Shown here one piece after another: positions 17,153-27,516 of a stretch of 64,000 nt of DNA (position 1 is the stretch's first letter; every line of letters starts with the position of its first letter). The notes under the pieces were generated by a model. The model was not told the DNA's origin and did not search any database. It saw only the letters and a list, made by a program, of their open reading frames with translations. Made by a program: the position numbers and the translations under genes. The DNA is from Sphingobacterium chungjuense (GTDB lineage: Bacteria; Bacteroidota; Bacteroidia; Sphingobacteriales; Sphingobacteriaceae), in assembly GCF_011316935.1 (NCBI RefSeq), contig NZ_WLYS01000004.1, positions 434,001-498,000 on the forward strand, written 5' to 3'.

Positions 17153-17707
17153 GTGAAAGCGAGCTGGACCGATAAGGAGTTAATAGACTTATGTCTTGCT
17201 GGTAAAGACAGCGGGTATACTCGGCTATACGAGCGGTATGCTACATCGATCTACAATTCGATCTATCGGCTCGTCAATAATATAGCCGAAGCAGAAGATC
17301 TCTTGCAGGAAGTATTTGTCAATGTATTTTCGAATGTGAATCGCCTAGTAGAATTGGATAGCTTCGAAGCGTGGACAAAGCGTATTGCCATCAACAAAAG
17401 CATTTCCCATTTGCGCAAACGTCGTATCTATTTTACGGATATCGATGAAGTACAAGGATCGGAAATACTACGGGATGACGAAGAGAACGAGTGGCAGCAA
17501 AGTCGCATAGAGGATATCGAACAGGCAATAGAAAAACTGCCTGATACGGCAAAGACCATCGTCAATCTGTTTCTTTTTGAGGATATGTCGCAAGAAGAGA
17601 TCGGAGAAACACTAGGTCTATCACACACGGCGGTACGTAGTCAGTATCACCGAGCGAAGCAAAAAATAGCACAAATGATAAAGGAGAAAGGGTGTTATGG
17701 AAGATAA
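17153..17707 (+). CDS. ECF-type RNA polymerase sigma factor
   Basis: 184 residues from a GTG start. Region 2 reads ATSIYNSIYRLVNNIAEAED LLQEVF, containing the core-binding DLLQEVFVNVF motif. Region 4 has the helix-turn-helix MSQEEIGETLGLSHTAVRSQYHRA. It lacks regions 1 and 3, as in group 4 sigma factors. The gene overlaps the next one by 11 bases; that neighbour is a single-pass membrane protein and is therefore the likely anti-sigma partner. Confidence 0.9.
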   Translation: MKASWTDKELIDLCLAGKDSGYTRLYERYATSIYNSIYRLVNNIAEAEDLLQEVFVNVFSNVNRLVELDSFEAWTKRIAINKSISHLRKRRIYFTDIDEVQGSEILRDDEENEWQQSRIEDIEQAIEKLPDTAKTIVNLFLFEDMSQEEIGETLGLSHTAVRSQYHRAKQKIAQMIKEKGCYGR

Positions 17708-18569
17708 ACTGAAAAAATTTGTGAACGAGAATAGGCAGGCGTTTGATCGGCATCAGCCCTCACCGCTTGTTTGGGATCAGATTAAGAGAAAATTACCGCA
17801 GCAAATCGAGGTGGCAGCGGAGCAAGAAGAAGCGGTTACTCCGGTCAAGCGCATGCGCCCAGCACGTATATGGTATGCTGCGGCATCGATTGTGGCGATA
17901 TTAATGGTGAGCGGAATCATCTGGAAACAGTTCAATGCAAGCAATGCCATTGTAGAAGAAGATACAAATTCTCAAATCGCACAACAAGCACAACCGGAAA
18001 ATAACAACAGTGCACAAGGTCCAACTGTTGATCAACCAACATCGAAGGTTAGTCCTGACAAGGATGGATTGACGTATGATATCGATGCGCGTACGGCACA
18101 AGCAACGACAAGACAACCGCAAAAACAGATCCAAGAAGATCGATCAAAACAGGTCGAGATAGAAGATCCATTGGAGAAATCTTATGCTTTGCTAGCAGAT
18201 GAAAGCTCTGCCATCAACCGAATGGAAGGCGTATTGCAATTGGCGAGTATGGATTATGTACCGGATGCAGGCATGGAAAAAATCCAATACCTCATGGCGA
18301 GCGACCCAAATGAAAACATCCGTTTGGCAGCGTATGACATCTTCATGGAACATGCCTCTGCGGCGCAAAAGGAAGAACAAATTCAGGACGCATTTCTACA
18401 ACAAAAAGATGCAACTATGCAAGTGGAATTGATGCAGGCCATGGCTGAAACAGAAGATTTAAAGATTAATGATGCCACGACCAAACGTTTGGAAGCAATC
18501 GTAGACGATCCTTTGGCTATTGACCTCGTAAAAAATCAGGCGTATGCCGTATTAATGAAAAATTGGTAA
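17697..18569 (+). CDS. Single-pass membrane protein, probable anti-sigma partner with helical repeats
   Basis: 290 residues. Residues 1-55 are a cytoplasmic segment (KLKKFVNENRQAFDRHQPS), followed by one membrane helix (WYAAASIVAILMVSGIIW, about 61-78). A Gln/Asn-rich linker leads to a C-terminal helical region (about 165-290) resembling HEAT repeats. The topology matches anti-sigma factors, with the N-terminus inside and a periplasmic sensor outside. No recognised zinc anti-sigma (ZAS) motif is visible. Its start is inside the sigma gene, so they are translated together. Confidence 0.6.
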   Translation: MEDKLKKFVNENRQAFDRHQPSPLVWDQIKRKLPQQIEVAAEQEEAVTPVKRMRPARIWYAAASIVAILMVSGIIWKQFNASNAIVEEDTNSQIAQQAQPENNNSAQGPTVDQPTSKVSPDKDGLTYDIDARTAQATTRQPQKQIQEDRSKQVEIEDPLEKSYALLADESSAINRMEGVLQLASMDYVPDAGMEKIQYLMASDPNENIRLAAYDIFMEHASAAQKEEQIQDAFLQQKDATMQVELMQAMAETEDLKINDATTKRLEAIVDDPLAIDLVKNQAYAVLMKNW

Positions 18570-18579
18570 ACACAAGACT

Positions 18580-19635
18580 ATGAAAACACAAATAATCAGC
18601 AGCGTAATAGCTTTGTTAGCTATGTGTACTTGGGGTACAGCGCAAACACAACCTAAAAGACCACCTCAGGCGGTATTTGGCGAAGATGCATTTAATTCAG
18701 CACAATCCAATAACACGAATCGTGAAAAAAAAGAATACCGATTTAAGAAAAATAGCGGCAAACTACTCGTGAATGCTAGTTCCGTATCGGTAGAAGGATA
18801 TGATGGTAATGAAGTCATAGTTTCCACTTGGGTTGAACGTTCAGAACAAGATGAGCGTGCAGCGGGTTTGCAAGGCATTAATAGCTCCGGCTTAAAAGAC
18901 AATACCGGTGTTGGACTACAACTGACCGAATCAGACGGTATCGCTATACTCAGCGTCGTAAATCGTCAAAAATTGGATTCAATACACCTTCGCTTACCAA
19001 ATAAAATTTCATTGGCGGTAAAATCGCTTTCAAGCTGGACAGAAGGCACTATTACATTAAAGGATTTGCTATCAGAGATCGAAGTGAGTAATACATTTGG
19101 CGATGTAAAACTGCAGCAAGTAACTGGCCCTATGACCATTAAAACGGTACATGGAAACATCGAAGCCGTATTAGACAAGCCCGTGAAAGGACCTGTCTCC
19201 TTAGTTTCAACCTTAGGTTTTATCGATGTCGCTATCCCCAAATCAACGCCTGCTAATTTAGAACTGCGGACCACTATGGGAGAAATTTTTGCAGCAGAAG
19301 AACTCAATATTGACTTGAAGCCGACCACGAAGCAAAAAGATGCTACGATTGTATTGGCAAAAACTAAAACTTACGTGAATACCGATAGTTTAAGGAACAA
19401 GATGAGCATTGATCTTCAATCTGAAGGCTTATCTGACTCGATTGGAACAGTGATAGAACAAGCGATGGAATCTGCCAATGTGGCGATGGAATCTGCTTTT
19501 TCTGAATTACCACAGTCCTTTACTATTTCTGGTTCTTCCTCCAATCGAATTCAAGGTACGATTAATGGTGGTGGTGAAAACATCAACTTGCGCACGACGC
19601 ATGGCAAAATTTACTTACGCACTACCAGCAAGTAA
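18580..19635 (+). CDS. DUF4097-family secreted beta-repeat protein
   Basis: 351 residues with a signal peptide ([22 protein letters not shown]). The central part has repeated short beta units such as [21 protein letters not shown] and [14 protein letters not shown], the right-handed beta-helix pattern of DUF4097 (adhesin-like) proteins. It follows the sigma/anti-sigma pair by 10 bases, so it is in the same operon and may be an effector or sensor of that envelope response. Function unknown. Confidence 0.7.
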   Translation: MKTQIISSVIALLAMCTWGTAQTQPKRPPQAVFGEDAFNSAQSNNTNREKKEYRFKKNSGKLLVNASSVSVEGYDGNEVIVSTWVERSEQDERAAGLQGINSSGLKDNTGVGLQLTESDGIAILSVVNRQKLDSIHLRLPNKISLAVKSLSSWTEGTITLKDLLSEIEVSNTFGDVKLQQVTGPMTIKTVHGNIEAVLDKPVKGPVSLVSTLGFIDVAIPKSTPANLELRTTMGEIFAAEELNIDLKPTTKQKDATIVLAKTKTYVNTDSLRNKMSIDLQSEGLSDSIGTVIEQAMESANVAMESAFSELPQSFTISGSSSNRIQGTINGGGENINLRTTHGKIYLRTTSK

Positions 19636-19682
19636 GCACGAAGTATACCCAAGCAAAACGCAAAAGTCGTCTTTAAAATGCG

Positions 19683-19690
19683 TAACTTTG
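19683..19690 (+). promoter_or_regulatory. -7 promoter element of uvrA
   Basis: TAACTTTG matches TAnnTTTG exactly and is 24 bases before the uvrA ATG. No good -33 TTTG is visible at the expected distance. Confidence 0.4.
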
Positions 19691-19714
19691 CCACCTGCAT
19701 AAATCAGGATTCTA

Positions 19715-22576
19715 ATGGCAAAAGATAAGACGGTAGATCTGGGTGAACAACGTGAGGTAGAGGTTTTTGGAGCAAGGGTACACAATCTTAAAAACATTGA
19801 TGTATCCTTTCCGCGTAATGAGCTGGTCGTGATCACCGGCTTAAGCGGGAGTGGAAAGTCATCCTTGGCCTTCGACACCATCTATGCCGAGGGACAACGC
19901 CGTTACATGGAAACTTTTTCGGCGTACAGCCGGCAATTTTTGGGTGGCATGGAACGACCCGATGTGGATAAAATATCGGGATTGAGTCCTGTTATTTCTA
20001 TCGAACAGAAGACCACTTCGAAAAACCCGAGATCCACCGTCGGTACTATTACCGAAATTTATGATTTCTTACGTTTGCTTTATGCGCGTGCCGGTGAAGC
20101 GTATTCTTATGCTAGCGGCCGCAAGATGGAGCGCATGTCCGACGATCAGATCATCGATCGTATTATGGACGAGTATGCAGGCGACCCCATCTACATTCTA
20201 GCACCAGTTATCAAAGGCCGGAAAGGACATTACCGTGAACTATTCGAGCAAATACGTAAACAAGGTTATACCAAAGTACGCGTGGATGGCGACATCTTAG
20301 ATGTGGTTGCTAAAATGCAGGTAGACCGATACAAAATCCACGATATCGAGATTGTTATCGATCGATTGTACGTAAACGAAGACGATCGCAAGCGTTTGTA
20401 CACCTCGGTATTGCAAGCGTTGAAAACCGCTAAAGGAATTATCAAGATCGTCAACAAAGAAGATAAGGAGAATTTCTACAGCCGTTATTTGATGGATGCA
20501 GAATCCGGCATTTCCTACGACGAGCCACAGCCCAACACGTTCTCGTTCAACTCGCCTTATGGCGCTTGTCCGAAGTGCGACGGACTTGGTTATGTATTTG
20601 AGATCGATAAGCAAATGGTCATCCCCGACCGTTCTTTGAGCATTCAGAAAGGTGCTATTGTACCGATTGGCGCGCTGCGCGAATCGTGGACCTCGGCCAT
20701 CATTAAAGCCATCGCCACTAAATTCGACTTTTCGCTTACTGCGCCGATCAGTAAACTGACGGAAGAGCAAATAGATCTGCTTTTGTACGGTGCAGACGAG
20801 CCTATTCCACTCACCGTTTCCTATGGTAGCTACGGCGCCAGAGAATATAAAGTTAATTTTCAAGGCATCTTTACGATGTTGGAGGAGCACGCTCCAAAAC
20901 AACAGGAAGATAGCCGTCCGGTTGAAGATTTTCGTACTAAAGTAATCTGCCCTACGTGCCAAGGTGCTCGATTGAAAAAAGAATCGCTTCACTTTAAGAT
21001 AGACGACAAGAATATCTATGAGTTGGCATCTACAGATATCTCTAACTTACACGCTTGGTTCGAAGGATTAGAAGATCGCTTGAACGATCGCCAGCGCACC
21101 ATTGCGACTGAGATTTTGAAAGAGATCCGTACGCGTTTGGGCTTCCTGCTAGATGTCGGACTTACCTACCTTACGCTCAACCGTAGTTCGAAAACCCTTT
21201 CGGGCGGCGAGGCGCAACGTATCCGATTGGCCACGCAGATTGGTTCTCAGTTGGTCAATGTATTGTATATTTTGGATGAGCCGAGTATTGGTTTGCACCA
21301 GCGCGACAACGAACGCCTGATTCATGCTTTAAAAAATCTGCGTGATATCGGTAATTCAGTATTGGTCGTAGAGCATGATAAAGATATGATCTTGCATGCC
21401 GATTATGTGATCGACATGGGGCCGGAAGCTGGTTTACACGGCGGTAAAGTCGTGGCAGAAGGTACACCAAAAGATATTCTGAAAGCAGATACGCTGACCG
21501 CAGCTTATCTAAACGGTAGAAAAGAAGTCGCCATTCCTGCCACACGACGTGAAGGCAATGGCAAAGAATTGGTGCTGTCGGGAGCAACAGGACATAACTT
21601 GAAAAAAGTAAATGCGGTATTTCCGTTAGGAAAACTCATCGCTGTCACGGGTGTATCGGGTTCTGGAAAATCCAGTTTGATCACAGGAACGCTGTATCCG
21701 ATCTTGAACCATCATTTCTTTCGTGCGAAAGCGACACCGCTTCCTTACAAATCCATCGAAGGGCTAGAGCATATCGATAAGGTGATCGAGATTGACCAAA
21801 GTCCGATCGGACGAACTCCACGGTCGAATCCATCGACGTATACTGGTGTATTCTCCGACATTCGCACGCTATTCGTCCAACTGCCGGAAGCCAAGATCCG
21901 AGGTTACAAACCGGGACGTTTTTCTTTCAATGTGAAAGGTGGGCGTTGTGAAACCTGCCAGGGAGCTGGTATGAAGATTATTGAGATGAACTTCCTACCT
22001 GATGTGCAAGTTCCTTGTGAAACGTGCCATGGCAAGCGCTATAATCGCGAAACATTGGAAGTACGCTACCGCGGAAAATCGATTGCGGATGTGTTGCACA
22101 TGAGTATTGACGAGGCCGTGGAATTCTTTGAGAATATCCCATCCATCTTCCGTAAGATCAAAACCTTGCAAGATGTTGGTTTAGGATATATCACTTTAGG
22201 ACAATCATCTACGACATTGTCTGGCGGTGAAGCACAACGTGTCAAGCTAGCGACCGAATTATCCAAGAAAGATACAGGAAGTACGTTTTACATCCTGGAT
22301 GAGCCAACCACTGGATTACACTTTGAGGATGTGAATGTCTTGATGGGCGTCATCAATCGTTTAGTAGATCGCGGAAATAGTGTTTTGATTATTGAGCACA
22401 ACTTGGATGTGATCAAAACAGCAGACTGGGTGATTGATATGGGACCTGAAGGTGGAGCAGCAGGCGGCACAATGCTATTTGCTGGCGTACCAGAAGATCT
22501 GATCAAAGTGAAGAAAAGTGAAACGGGTAGATTCCTGAAAGAAGAAATGAAACCGCAAAAAGCCGCTGCTGTTTAA
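19715..22576 (+). CDS. uvrA: Excinuclease ABC subunit A
   Basis: 953 residues, full length. Two ABC ATPase modules are visible: first Walker [14 protein letters not shown] (about residue 45), second [13 protein letters not shown] (about 650). Two LSGGEAQR signatures and two zinc fingers are present (CPKCDGLG with [18 protein letters not shown] with CETCHGKR). UvrA scans DNA for bulky lesions and loads UvrB in nucleotide excision repair. The stop codon TAA shares the palindrome TTAA with the stop of the converging TonB-C gene. Confidence 0.97.
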   Translation: MAKDKTVDLGEQREVEVFGARVHNLKNIDVSFPRNELVVITGLSGSGKSSLAFDTIYAEGQRRYMETFSAYSRQFLGGMERPDVDKISGLSPVISIEQKTTSKNPRSTVGTITEIYDFLRLLYARAGEAYSYASGRKMERMSDDQIIDRIMDEYAGDPIYILAPVIKGRKGHYRELFEQIRKQGYTKVRVDGDILDVVAKMQVDRYKIHDIEIVIDRLYVNEDDRKRLYTSVLQALKTAKGIIKIVNKEDKENFYSRYLMDAESGISYDEPQPNTFSFNSPYGACPKCDGLGYVFEIDKQMVIPDRSLSIQKGAIVPIGALRESWTSAIIKAIATKFDFSLTAPISKLTEEQIDLLLYGADEPIPLTVSYGSYGAREYKVNFQGIFTMLEEHAPKQQEDSRPVEDFRTKVICPTCQGARLKKESLHFKIDDKNIYELASTDISNLHAWFEGLEDRLNDRQRTIATEILKEIRTRLGFLLDVGLTYLTLNRSSKTLSGGEAQRIRLATQIGSQLVNVLYILDEPSIGLHQRDNERLIHALKNLRDIGNSVLVVEHDKDMILHADYVIDMGPEAGLHGGKVVAEGTPKDILKADTLTAAYLNGRKEVAIPATRREGNGKELVLSGATGHNLKKVNAVFPLGKLIAVTGVSGSGKSSLITGTLYPILNHHFFRAKATPLPYKSIEGLEHIDKVIEIDQSPIGRTPRSNPSTYTGVFSDIRTLFVQLPEAKIRGYKPGRFSFNVKGGRCETCQGAGMKIIEMNFLPDVQVPCETCHGKRYNRETLEVRYRGKSIADVLHMSIDEAVEFFENIPSIFRKIKTLQDVGLGYITLGQSSTTLSGGEAQRVKLATELSKKDTGSTFYILDEPTTGLHFEDVNVLMGVINRLVDRGNSVLIIEHNLDVIKTADWVIDMGPEGGAAGGTMLFAGVPEDLIKVKKSETGRFLKEEMKPQKAAAV

Positions 22577-23025
22577 CGGTCTTTTAAATTGATCACGACC
22601 GGTTGCCGGAAACGGGTCTTCACAGGCTGACCATCGCGCAGCGCTGGTTTCCAGCGTGGTGAACGTTGCATCACGCGCATTACTTCTTCTTTGAACTCGG
22701 GACTGATCTTATCGGCGTTGAGCACTTCTATGTCGCAGACTTTACCATCTTCACACACGGTAAACTCCAGATTGGCTTGCTGCACTAGTCCGAAGCTGAT
22801 GTAGCTATCTTCGTCGATGCTTTCTTGTATATTACGAACGTTCAGATTTTTATTCAGGAAGTTGCTCCAGCCTCTCGCACCACCCGAAAATCGTGGAATA
22901 ACATCTACCTCGGTATAAATGGTATCCACCGAGATATGATTTTTTTTAAGGGCATAAGCCGAGGTCATCACGGCGCTCAGCGAAAGCCCAAGCGCGATCG
23001 AGAATATGTATTTTATCGTCTGCAT
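22573..23025 (-). CDS. TonB C-terminal-domain periplasmic protein
   Basis: 150 residues from ATG 23025. The N-terminus (MQTIKYIFSIALGLSLSA) is a signal peptide or single anchor. The C-terminal ~90 residues follow the TonB_C fold: LEFTVCEDGKVCDIEVLNAD, then SPRWKPALRDGQPVKTRFRQPVVI. It lacks the Pro-rich spacer of true TonB, so it is probably a short TonB-like protein rather than a main energy transducer. The two Cys in CEDGKVC are five residues apart and could form a disulfide. Confidence 0.75.
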   Translation of the reverse strand: MQTIKYIFSIALGLSLSAVMTSAYALKKNHISVDTIYTEVDVIPRFSGGARGWSNFLNKNLNVRNIQESIDEDSYISFGLVQQANLEFTVCEDGKVCDIEVLNADKISPEFKEEVMRVMQRSPRWKPALRDGQPVKTRFRQPVVINLKDR

Positions 23026-23110
23026 ATGTTTGTTCCTACCTTTCAGAGAGGAAAGAAACAAAAATCACTCCACGAAGTAAGAAGAAGTGTGCAGCGCAGA
23101 CCAAGACCGC

Positions 23111-24094
23111 TTAAGCAAGGGGAAGATCGACCTTATCCCGAAAATTTCCGTCTTCATCGGAGATAAAGCTCATCGGCTCTTCAGGATTTTTGATGATCTC
23201 AAAAAGCGTATATCCCCAAGGTTTCCAAAAATTCTCCAACACCTGTCCATAAGTTTTCACCTGCCAATGATCGAAAATAGGTTTCATCGTCCAATCTTGC
23301 ATCGGCATTGGCTCTACGTAGATCATGTTGGGTGTATCCATATAGGTGTATTCTGGCAACTTATTAAATAAATAAGCCGAGTAGAAATAACGTGCACAGA
23401 TTTCTTCGAATTGAATCGGATGCAATACCTTACCATGTATCATTGCCAGCACATCTTCATGATAGATAGCATGTGTGCCATTATCCTGTAGCGTAGCAAT
23501 GATCGCAAAATCATTCATCCGCAAGGAGAATATCAAGGTATTGATCTCGTCACGGTAGATAAAGGTTTCCGGCGCATTCTCCACAGGAAGAACCAACACC
23601 GAGAATGGGTTTCTATTTTCAAATTCCATGGGGTGAATGGCCGATTGCAACATCGTATGCAGATTGCGAAATTTGTGCACCAAAGCCTGCGAGAAGTTCA
23701 TCTCCTCCCCGCTCATGGTAGCTTGTCGAATTCCGGCTTGTATTTCATTAAACACGACACCATACAGAATCTTGGCTACCCACTGGAATAAAATGGTAGT
23801 TGGCAATTCCTTCACCGCATCATAACCAACAGCCATAGCGCGTTCTACCGCAGATTCTACCGATTCTAGCTGCAGAGCTGCGTCCGCAGAGCAGGGCAAC
23901 TTCAACTTTTTGTAGGTAGAAAAACTTTCATCCAGCATCTTGAAGGGCTGTTCTTCCAAATTGAAAGCACGCATCATCCATACTGGAAATACCTGAATTT
24001 GTTCATCGGCAGAATGCAAGGCTTTGCCGGTCAAAAAACAAGTCTTATTATCAAATGTGAAGTCTTGAAAAGGGTTGTAGAGTCGTGTCGCCAT
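23111..24094 (-). CDS. Conserved hypothetical protein, cytoplasmic
   Basis: 327 residues with no signal peptide or membrane helix. The only Cys-containing motif near the start is FDNKTCFLTGKAL, which recalls one half of a zinc or HNH-like knuckle, but the matching second pair is not evident. The tail contains many Trp/Tyr/Pro (QDWTMKPIFDHWQVKTYG). I do not recognise the family. A -7 promoter box lies only 8 bases before its ATG. Confidence 0.6.
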   Translation of the reverse strand: MATRLYNPFQDFTFDNKTCFLTGKALHSADEQIQVFPVWMMRAFNLEEQPFKMLDESFSTYKKLKLPCSADAALQLESVESAVERAMAVGYDAVKELPTTILFQWVAKILYGVVFNEIQAGIRQATMSGEEMNFSQALVHKFRNLHTMLQSAIHPMEFENRNPFSVLVLPVENAPETFIYRDEINTLIFSLRMNDFAIIATLQDNGTHAIYHEDVLAMIHGKVLHPIQFEEICARYFYSAYLFNKLPEYTYMDTPNMIYVEPMPMQDWTMKPIFDHWQVKTYGQVLENFWKPWGYTLFEIIKNPEEPMSFISDEDGNFRDKVDLPLA

Positions 24095-24102
24095 ATCTCA
24101 AA

Positions 24103-24110
24103 CAAAGGTA
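24103..24110 (-). promoter_or_regulatory. -7 promoter element almost adjoining a start codon
   Basis: On the minus strand this is TACCTTTG, an exact TAnnTTTG. Only 8 bases separate it from the ATG at 24094, so the transcript would have a leader of a few bases at most. No -33 TTG is evident. Confidence 0.4.
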
Positions 24111-24205
24111 GGGCTTTGGATAAGTTATTTGATAGTTTGATTAGCTAATGACGAAAAAATGGCGGATGATGACTACAGCGAAACAAAAAATTCTAAAAAT
24201 GTACG

Positions 24206-24213
24206 TATTTTTG
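24206..24213 (+). promoter_or_regulatory. -7 promoter element of the deacylase gene
   Basis: TATTTTTG matches TAnnTTTG and lies 24 bases before the GTG start at 24238. Confidence 0.4.
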
Positions 24214-24237
24214 CGCCTTATTCAATAAATTCTATTC

Positions 24238-25362
24238 GTGCGAGGTCTACTTACGCTATACATTTTCTTTTTTATCGTGTCTGCAAATAATGTATACGCA
24301 CAAACGGATTCTATCGCAAAGCGAAAATCTCCTATTATTTTTGAAATGGAGATAGAGAATGGCGGTATTCTGCAGCAGAAAAATGCGCGTGTAGCCTATC
24401 AAGACGCCTATTATGAAGGCGTAAACTTCAAAATTGGCTGGCAGCAACGTGATAAAACAGATCCTTATTTTGAGTTATACAACAATCCGATTTATGGAAT
24501 AGGATTTTACTCCAGCACGTTCAATAATGATATCATCGGTAATCCATATGCATTGTATGGATTCGTACAGACGCCGATCGCACCGCGTGAGCACAGCCGC
24601 TGGTCTTATGATTATCGCATTGGATTAGGTTTATCAGGAAATTTTTACCCATTCGATGAGGAGGATAATCCTTTGAATCTTGTTATTGGCTCGAAGAACA
24701 ATGTATTTATAGATTTCGGTATTCGCGCTCAATATACGTTTCACCCCAAATGGCGTGCAGGATTAGGTTTGGCCTTCCATCATTTTTCCAATGGCGCATT
24801 GGCTTTGCCCAATTCTGGTGTGAATCTAGTTCCCGTCACGATTTCGGTTAATTATCAACCGAACCCGATGCCCGTACATGCAAGAAAAGCCGATATTCCG
24901 TCTTACAGCAGACGAACGCTTTTCCACATCAACTATGGCGCCGGTGTTAAACAGCTTAGTGAAGATAATGATCATCTGTATTTCAAATCTACCGTAAGCG
25001 CCTATGCGAGCCGGCACGTGAGCCATAAATGGCGTATCGGAGGCGGTTTAGACCTTTTCTATTCTTCTTCTGGCAATGATAATGAAATTGCGGGCGATAA
25101 ATCAGGCGATCTAGGTTCGAAAATTTCGGGCGGCCCGTCGTTTTATTTAGCGCATGTGCTCAATCAACGATTAGTATTGAATGGCAATGTGGGATATTAT
25201 ATCCACAATCAGGTCTTCAATGGAGAAATAAACAAGTTCTTTCTACGTGCAGGAGCACGTTATTATGTATACCAAAATATCAATGCCGGTGTATCGATCA
25301 AAGCACATATGGGCAAGGCCGATTTCATCGAATGGACCGTCGGTTATACCTTTAATCGCTAG
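24238..25362 (+). CDS. PagL-like outer-membrane acyloxyacyl hydrolase (lipid A 3-O-deacylase family)
   Basis: 374 residues from a GTG start, with a signal peptide (LYIFFFIVSANNVYA). Beta-barrel-like alternation runs through the protein and it ends in an aromatic residue followed by NR. The segment FHHFSNGALALPNSGVN matches the PagL His-Ser catalytic region (HxSN). Such enzymes remove acyl chains from lipid A in the outer membrane and change its recognition by hosts or by phages. It is roughly twice the length of Pseudomonas PagL, so extra strands or a second domain are present. Confidence 0.7.
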   Translation: MRGLLTLYIFFFIVSANNVYAQTDSIAKRKSPIIFEMEIENGGILQQKNARVAYQDAYYEGVNFKIGWQQRDKTDPYFELYNNPIYGIGFYSSTFNNDIIGNPYALYGFVQTPIAPREHSRWSYDYRIGLGLSGNFYPFDEEDNPLNLVIGSKNNVFIDFGIRAQYTFHPKWRAGLGLAFHHFSNGALALPNSGVNLVPVTISVNYQPNPMPVHARKADIPSYSRRTLFHINYGAGVKQLSEDNDHLYFKSTVSAYASRHVSHKWRIGGGLDLFYSSSGNDNEIAGDKSGDLGSKISGGPSFYLAHVLNQRLVLNGNVGYYIHNQVFNGEINKFFLRAGARYYVYQNINAGVSIKAHMGKADFIEWTVGYTFNR

Positions 25363-25367
25363 CTCGT

Positions 25368-27485
25368 TTATTCTACCGGGCTAACGCGCAGATTTTCGAA
25401 TGTCAAGGCCGCCTCTACCAGTTGGCCTTGCTTATTCTTCACGCCTTTCAGCACCGAAGTTTTTCCTTTCTCCAACAGGTTTTTCATTTCCTTTTCTTCC
25501 AAGAATACGCCATTCAAGGTGCGCCAAATCTTAAAGTCGCAACCTTGTGCATAGCGATCACACTGCGCGATTTTTTCGTAGAGATGGATGTTGCCCGGTT
25601 CGCATTTCGGACACTTAATCTTGCCTTTTTGCTGCGGCTTGGCTTCTTCCTGTGCAATGGCAATTTTCAATTGCAGCAACTCACCCGTAATCTTCGCCGT
25701 GTAATCTTTGATATGCTTCATAAATACGTCGTAAGACACTTTGTTGGCGCGCATCTCTTCAAGTTTCTGCTCCCACTTACCTGTTAGGGTGACTTTGGCA
25801 ATCGAGCGATCCTTCACCAGATTATAGATCGTCAATCCCTTATCGGTAGGTACCAATTTTTTCTTTTCCCGACGGATGTATTCTCGTTGAAACAAAGTTT
25901 CGATGGTCGCAGCGCGCGTGGCTGGCGTTCCTAATCCACAGTCTTTCATCGCTTGACGCATTTCCTCGTCTTCGATTTCCTTACCCGAAGTTTCCATTGC
26001 CTTTAATAACGAAGCTTCGGTATGCACAGGCTTGGCTTTGGTAAAGCGCTCGGACAAGGCCAGCGAACGCATGGCATGCCATTCACCCGTCGTCAACTTG
26101 GGCAATTGCGCATTTTCATTATCCTGATCTTCATTGCCTTTTTCGTCTTCTGCGGCGGGTTCTACTTGTTCGGCAGATAAGCGCCAGCCGTACTGACGGA
26201 TCACCGTTCCTTTGGCAATAAGTTCCGTATCTGCGGCTTTGAGCACCACGGTCGTGATGTCTTTAATACATATTTCGGAAAAACTCTCGACCATTCGCTT
26301 CGCGATCATCTCATACACATGTTGTTGATCTTTGGGCATCGGTCCCGGTTTTTCATCGGTCACGAGCAAAGCATGGTGATCAGTGACTTTCTTGTCGTCT
26401 ACCGAGCGCTTATTGAGCTTCGCTCCAATCAGGTTTCGACTAATCGCCGCAATATTTTCTGGAGCAGTAGCTGCCAAATGTTGGAATAAAGGATCGATGG
26501 TTTCGAACACATCTTCTCCAATATACCGCGAGCCCGTACGTGGATAAGTAATCACTTTTTTCTCGTACAATGTTTGTGCAATGCTGAGCGTTTGATCGGC
26601 AGAATAACCGTATTTCTTGTTAGCATCTTGTTGCAGCGTAGTCAGATCGTACAAGAGCGGTGGTTGCTCTTTCGTTTCTTTGGCTTCTACCTGCATCACT
26701 TCCGCGTTATCTCCGACTTTGAGCTGCGCGAATCGTGCATCGGCATCTTCTTTTTTGTCGAACTTATTGGAAGTCGCCGTGAAAGAAATACCGTCTTTTT
26801 CAAAACCAGCTTGAATCTTAAAAAAGGCTTGCGGCTTGAAATCAAGATTTTCCAGATAGCGCGCGCAGATCATGGCCAAAGTTGGTGTTTGCACACGACC
26901 CAAGGAAAGTAAACCTTTGTTGCCGGCTGCCAGCGTAATAGCTTGCGTGGCATTGATACCAATCAGCCAGTCGGATTCCGAACGAGATCGCGCCGACATA
27001 TACAAGCTATCGTACTCCTTCCCTTCTTTCAGTGCGGCAAAGCCCGCTTTGATGGCTTTGTCCGTTTGCGACGAAATCCACAAACGCTTGAACGGCACAT
27101 CAGATTTGAGGTAATAATAAATATTGCGAAAAATCAATTCGCCTTCGCGCCCTGCATCCGTTGCCACAATGATTTCTTCGGCTTTGTCCAACAAGCCTTT
27201 GATCGTATTCAATTGCTTCGCTGCGCCGCCATCATCTACTTGACGGCCATCTTTGCGCACCTTTTTTACTTCCAGTGCAAACGCAGGCGGAATGATCGGC
27301 AAGTTGCTGGCCGCCCAGCTATGATAACCATACGCTTGCGGGGTGCATAATTGCACCAAATGCCCAAACGCATAGGTAAAAGCATAACCATTTCCTTCGA
27401 TATAGCCATCTTTAATATCTTTCGCTCCCATCACTCGCGCCAAATCTCGCGCGACAGATGGCTTCTCCGCAATTACTACTTTCAT
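25368..27485 (-). CDS. topB: DNA topoisomerase III
   Basis: 705 residues, type IA topoisomerase. TOPRIM domain at the N-terminus (VIAEKPSVARDLARVMGA; acidic motif ATDAGREGELIFRNI). Active-site Tyr is in KVITYPRTGSRYIGED. A C-terminal zinc-finger-like part has CPKCEPGNIHLYEKIAQC. It cuts single strands to decatenate DNA and resolve recombination intermediates. It lies 31 bases downstream of dgt on the same strand, and they are probably co-transcribed. Confidence 0.95.
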   Translation of the reverse strand: MKVVIAEKPSVARDLARVMGAKDIKDGYIEGNGYAFTYAFGHLVQLCTPQAYGYHSWAASNLPIIPPAFALEVKKVRKDGRQVDDGGAAKQLNTIKGLLDKAEEIIVATDAGREGELIFRNIYYYLKSDVPFKRLWISSQTDKAIKAGFAALKEGKEYDSLYMSARSRSESDWLIGINATQAITLAAGNKGLLSLGRVQTPTLAMICARYLENLDFKPQAFFKIQAGFEKDGISFTATSNKFDKKEDADARFAQLKVGDNAEVMQVEAKETKEQPPLLYDLTTLQQDANKKYGYSADQTLSIAQTLYEKKVITYPRTGSRYIGEDVFETIDPLFQHLAATAPENIAAISRNLIGAKLNKRSVDDKKVTDHHALLVTDEKPGPMPKDQQHVYEMIAKRMVESFSEICIKDITTVVLKAADTELIAKGTVIRQYGWRLSAEQVEPAAEDEKGNEDQDNENAQLPKLTTGEWHAMRSLALSERFTKAKPVHTEASLLKAMETSGKEIEDEEMRQAMKDCGLGTPATRAATIETLFQREYIRREKKKLVPTDKGLTIYNLVKDRSIAKVTLTGKWEQKLEEMRANKVSYDVFMKHIKDYTAKITGELLQLKIAIAQEEAKPQQKGKIKCPKCEPGNIHLYEKIAQCDRYAQGCDFKIWRTLNGVFLEEKEMKNLLEKGKTSVLKGVKNKQGQLVEAALTFENLRVSPVE

Positions 27486-27516
27486 GCTTTTTCGTATCGA
27501 AACGTCAGGATCTTGT

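Noticed and set aside
20297..20992. Minus-strand open frame of about 230 codons inside uvrA
   Set aside because: It lies wholly inside a certain gene and has no recognisable domain or promoter.
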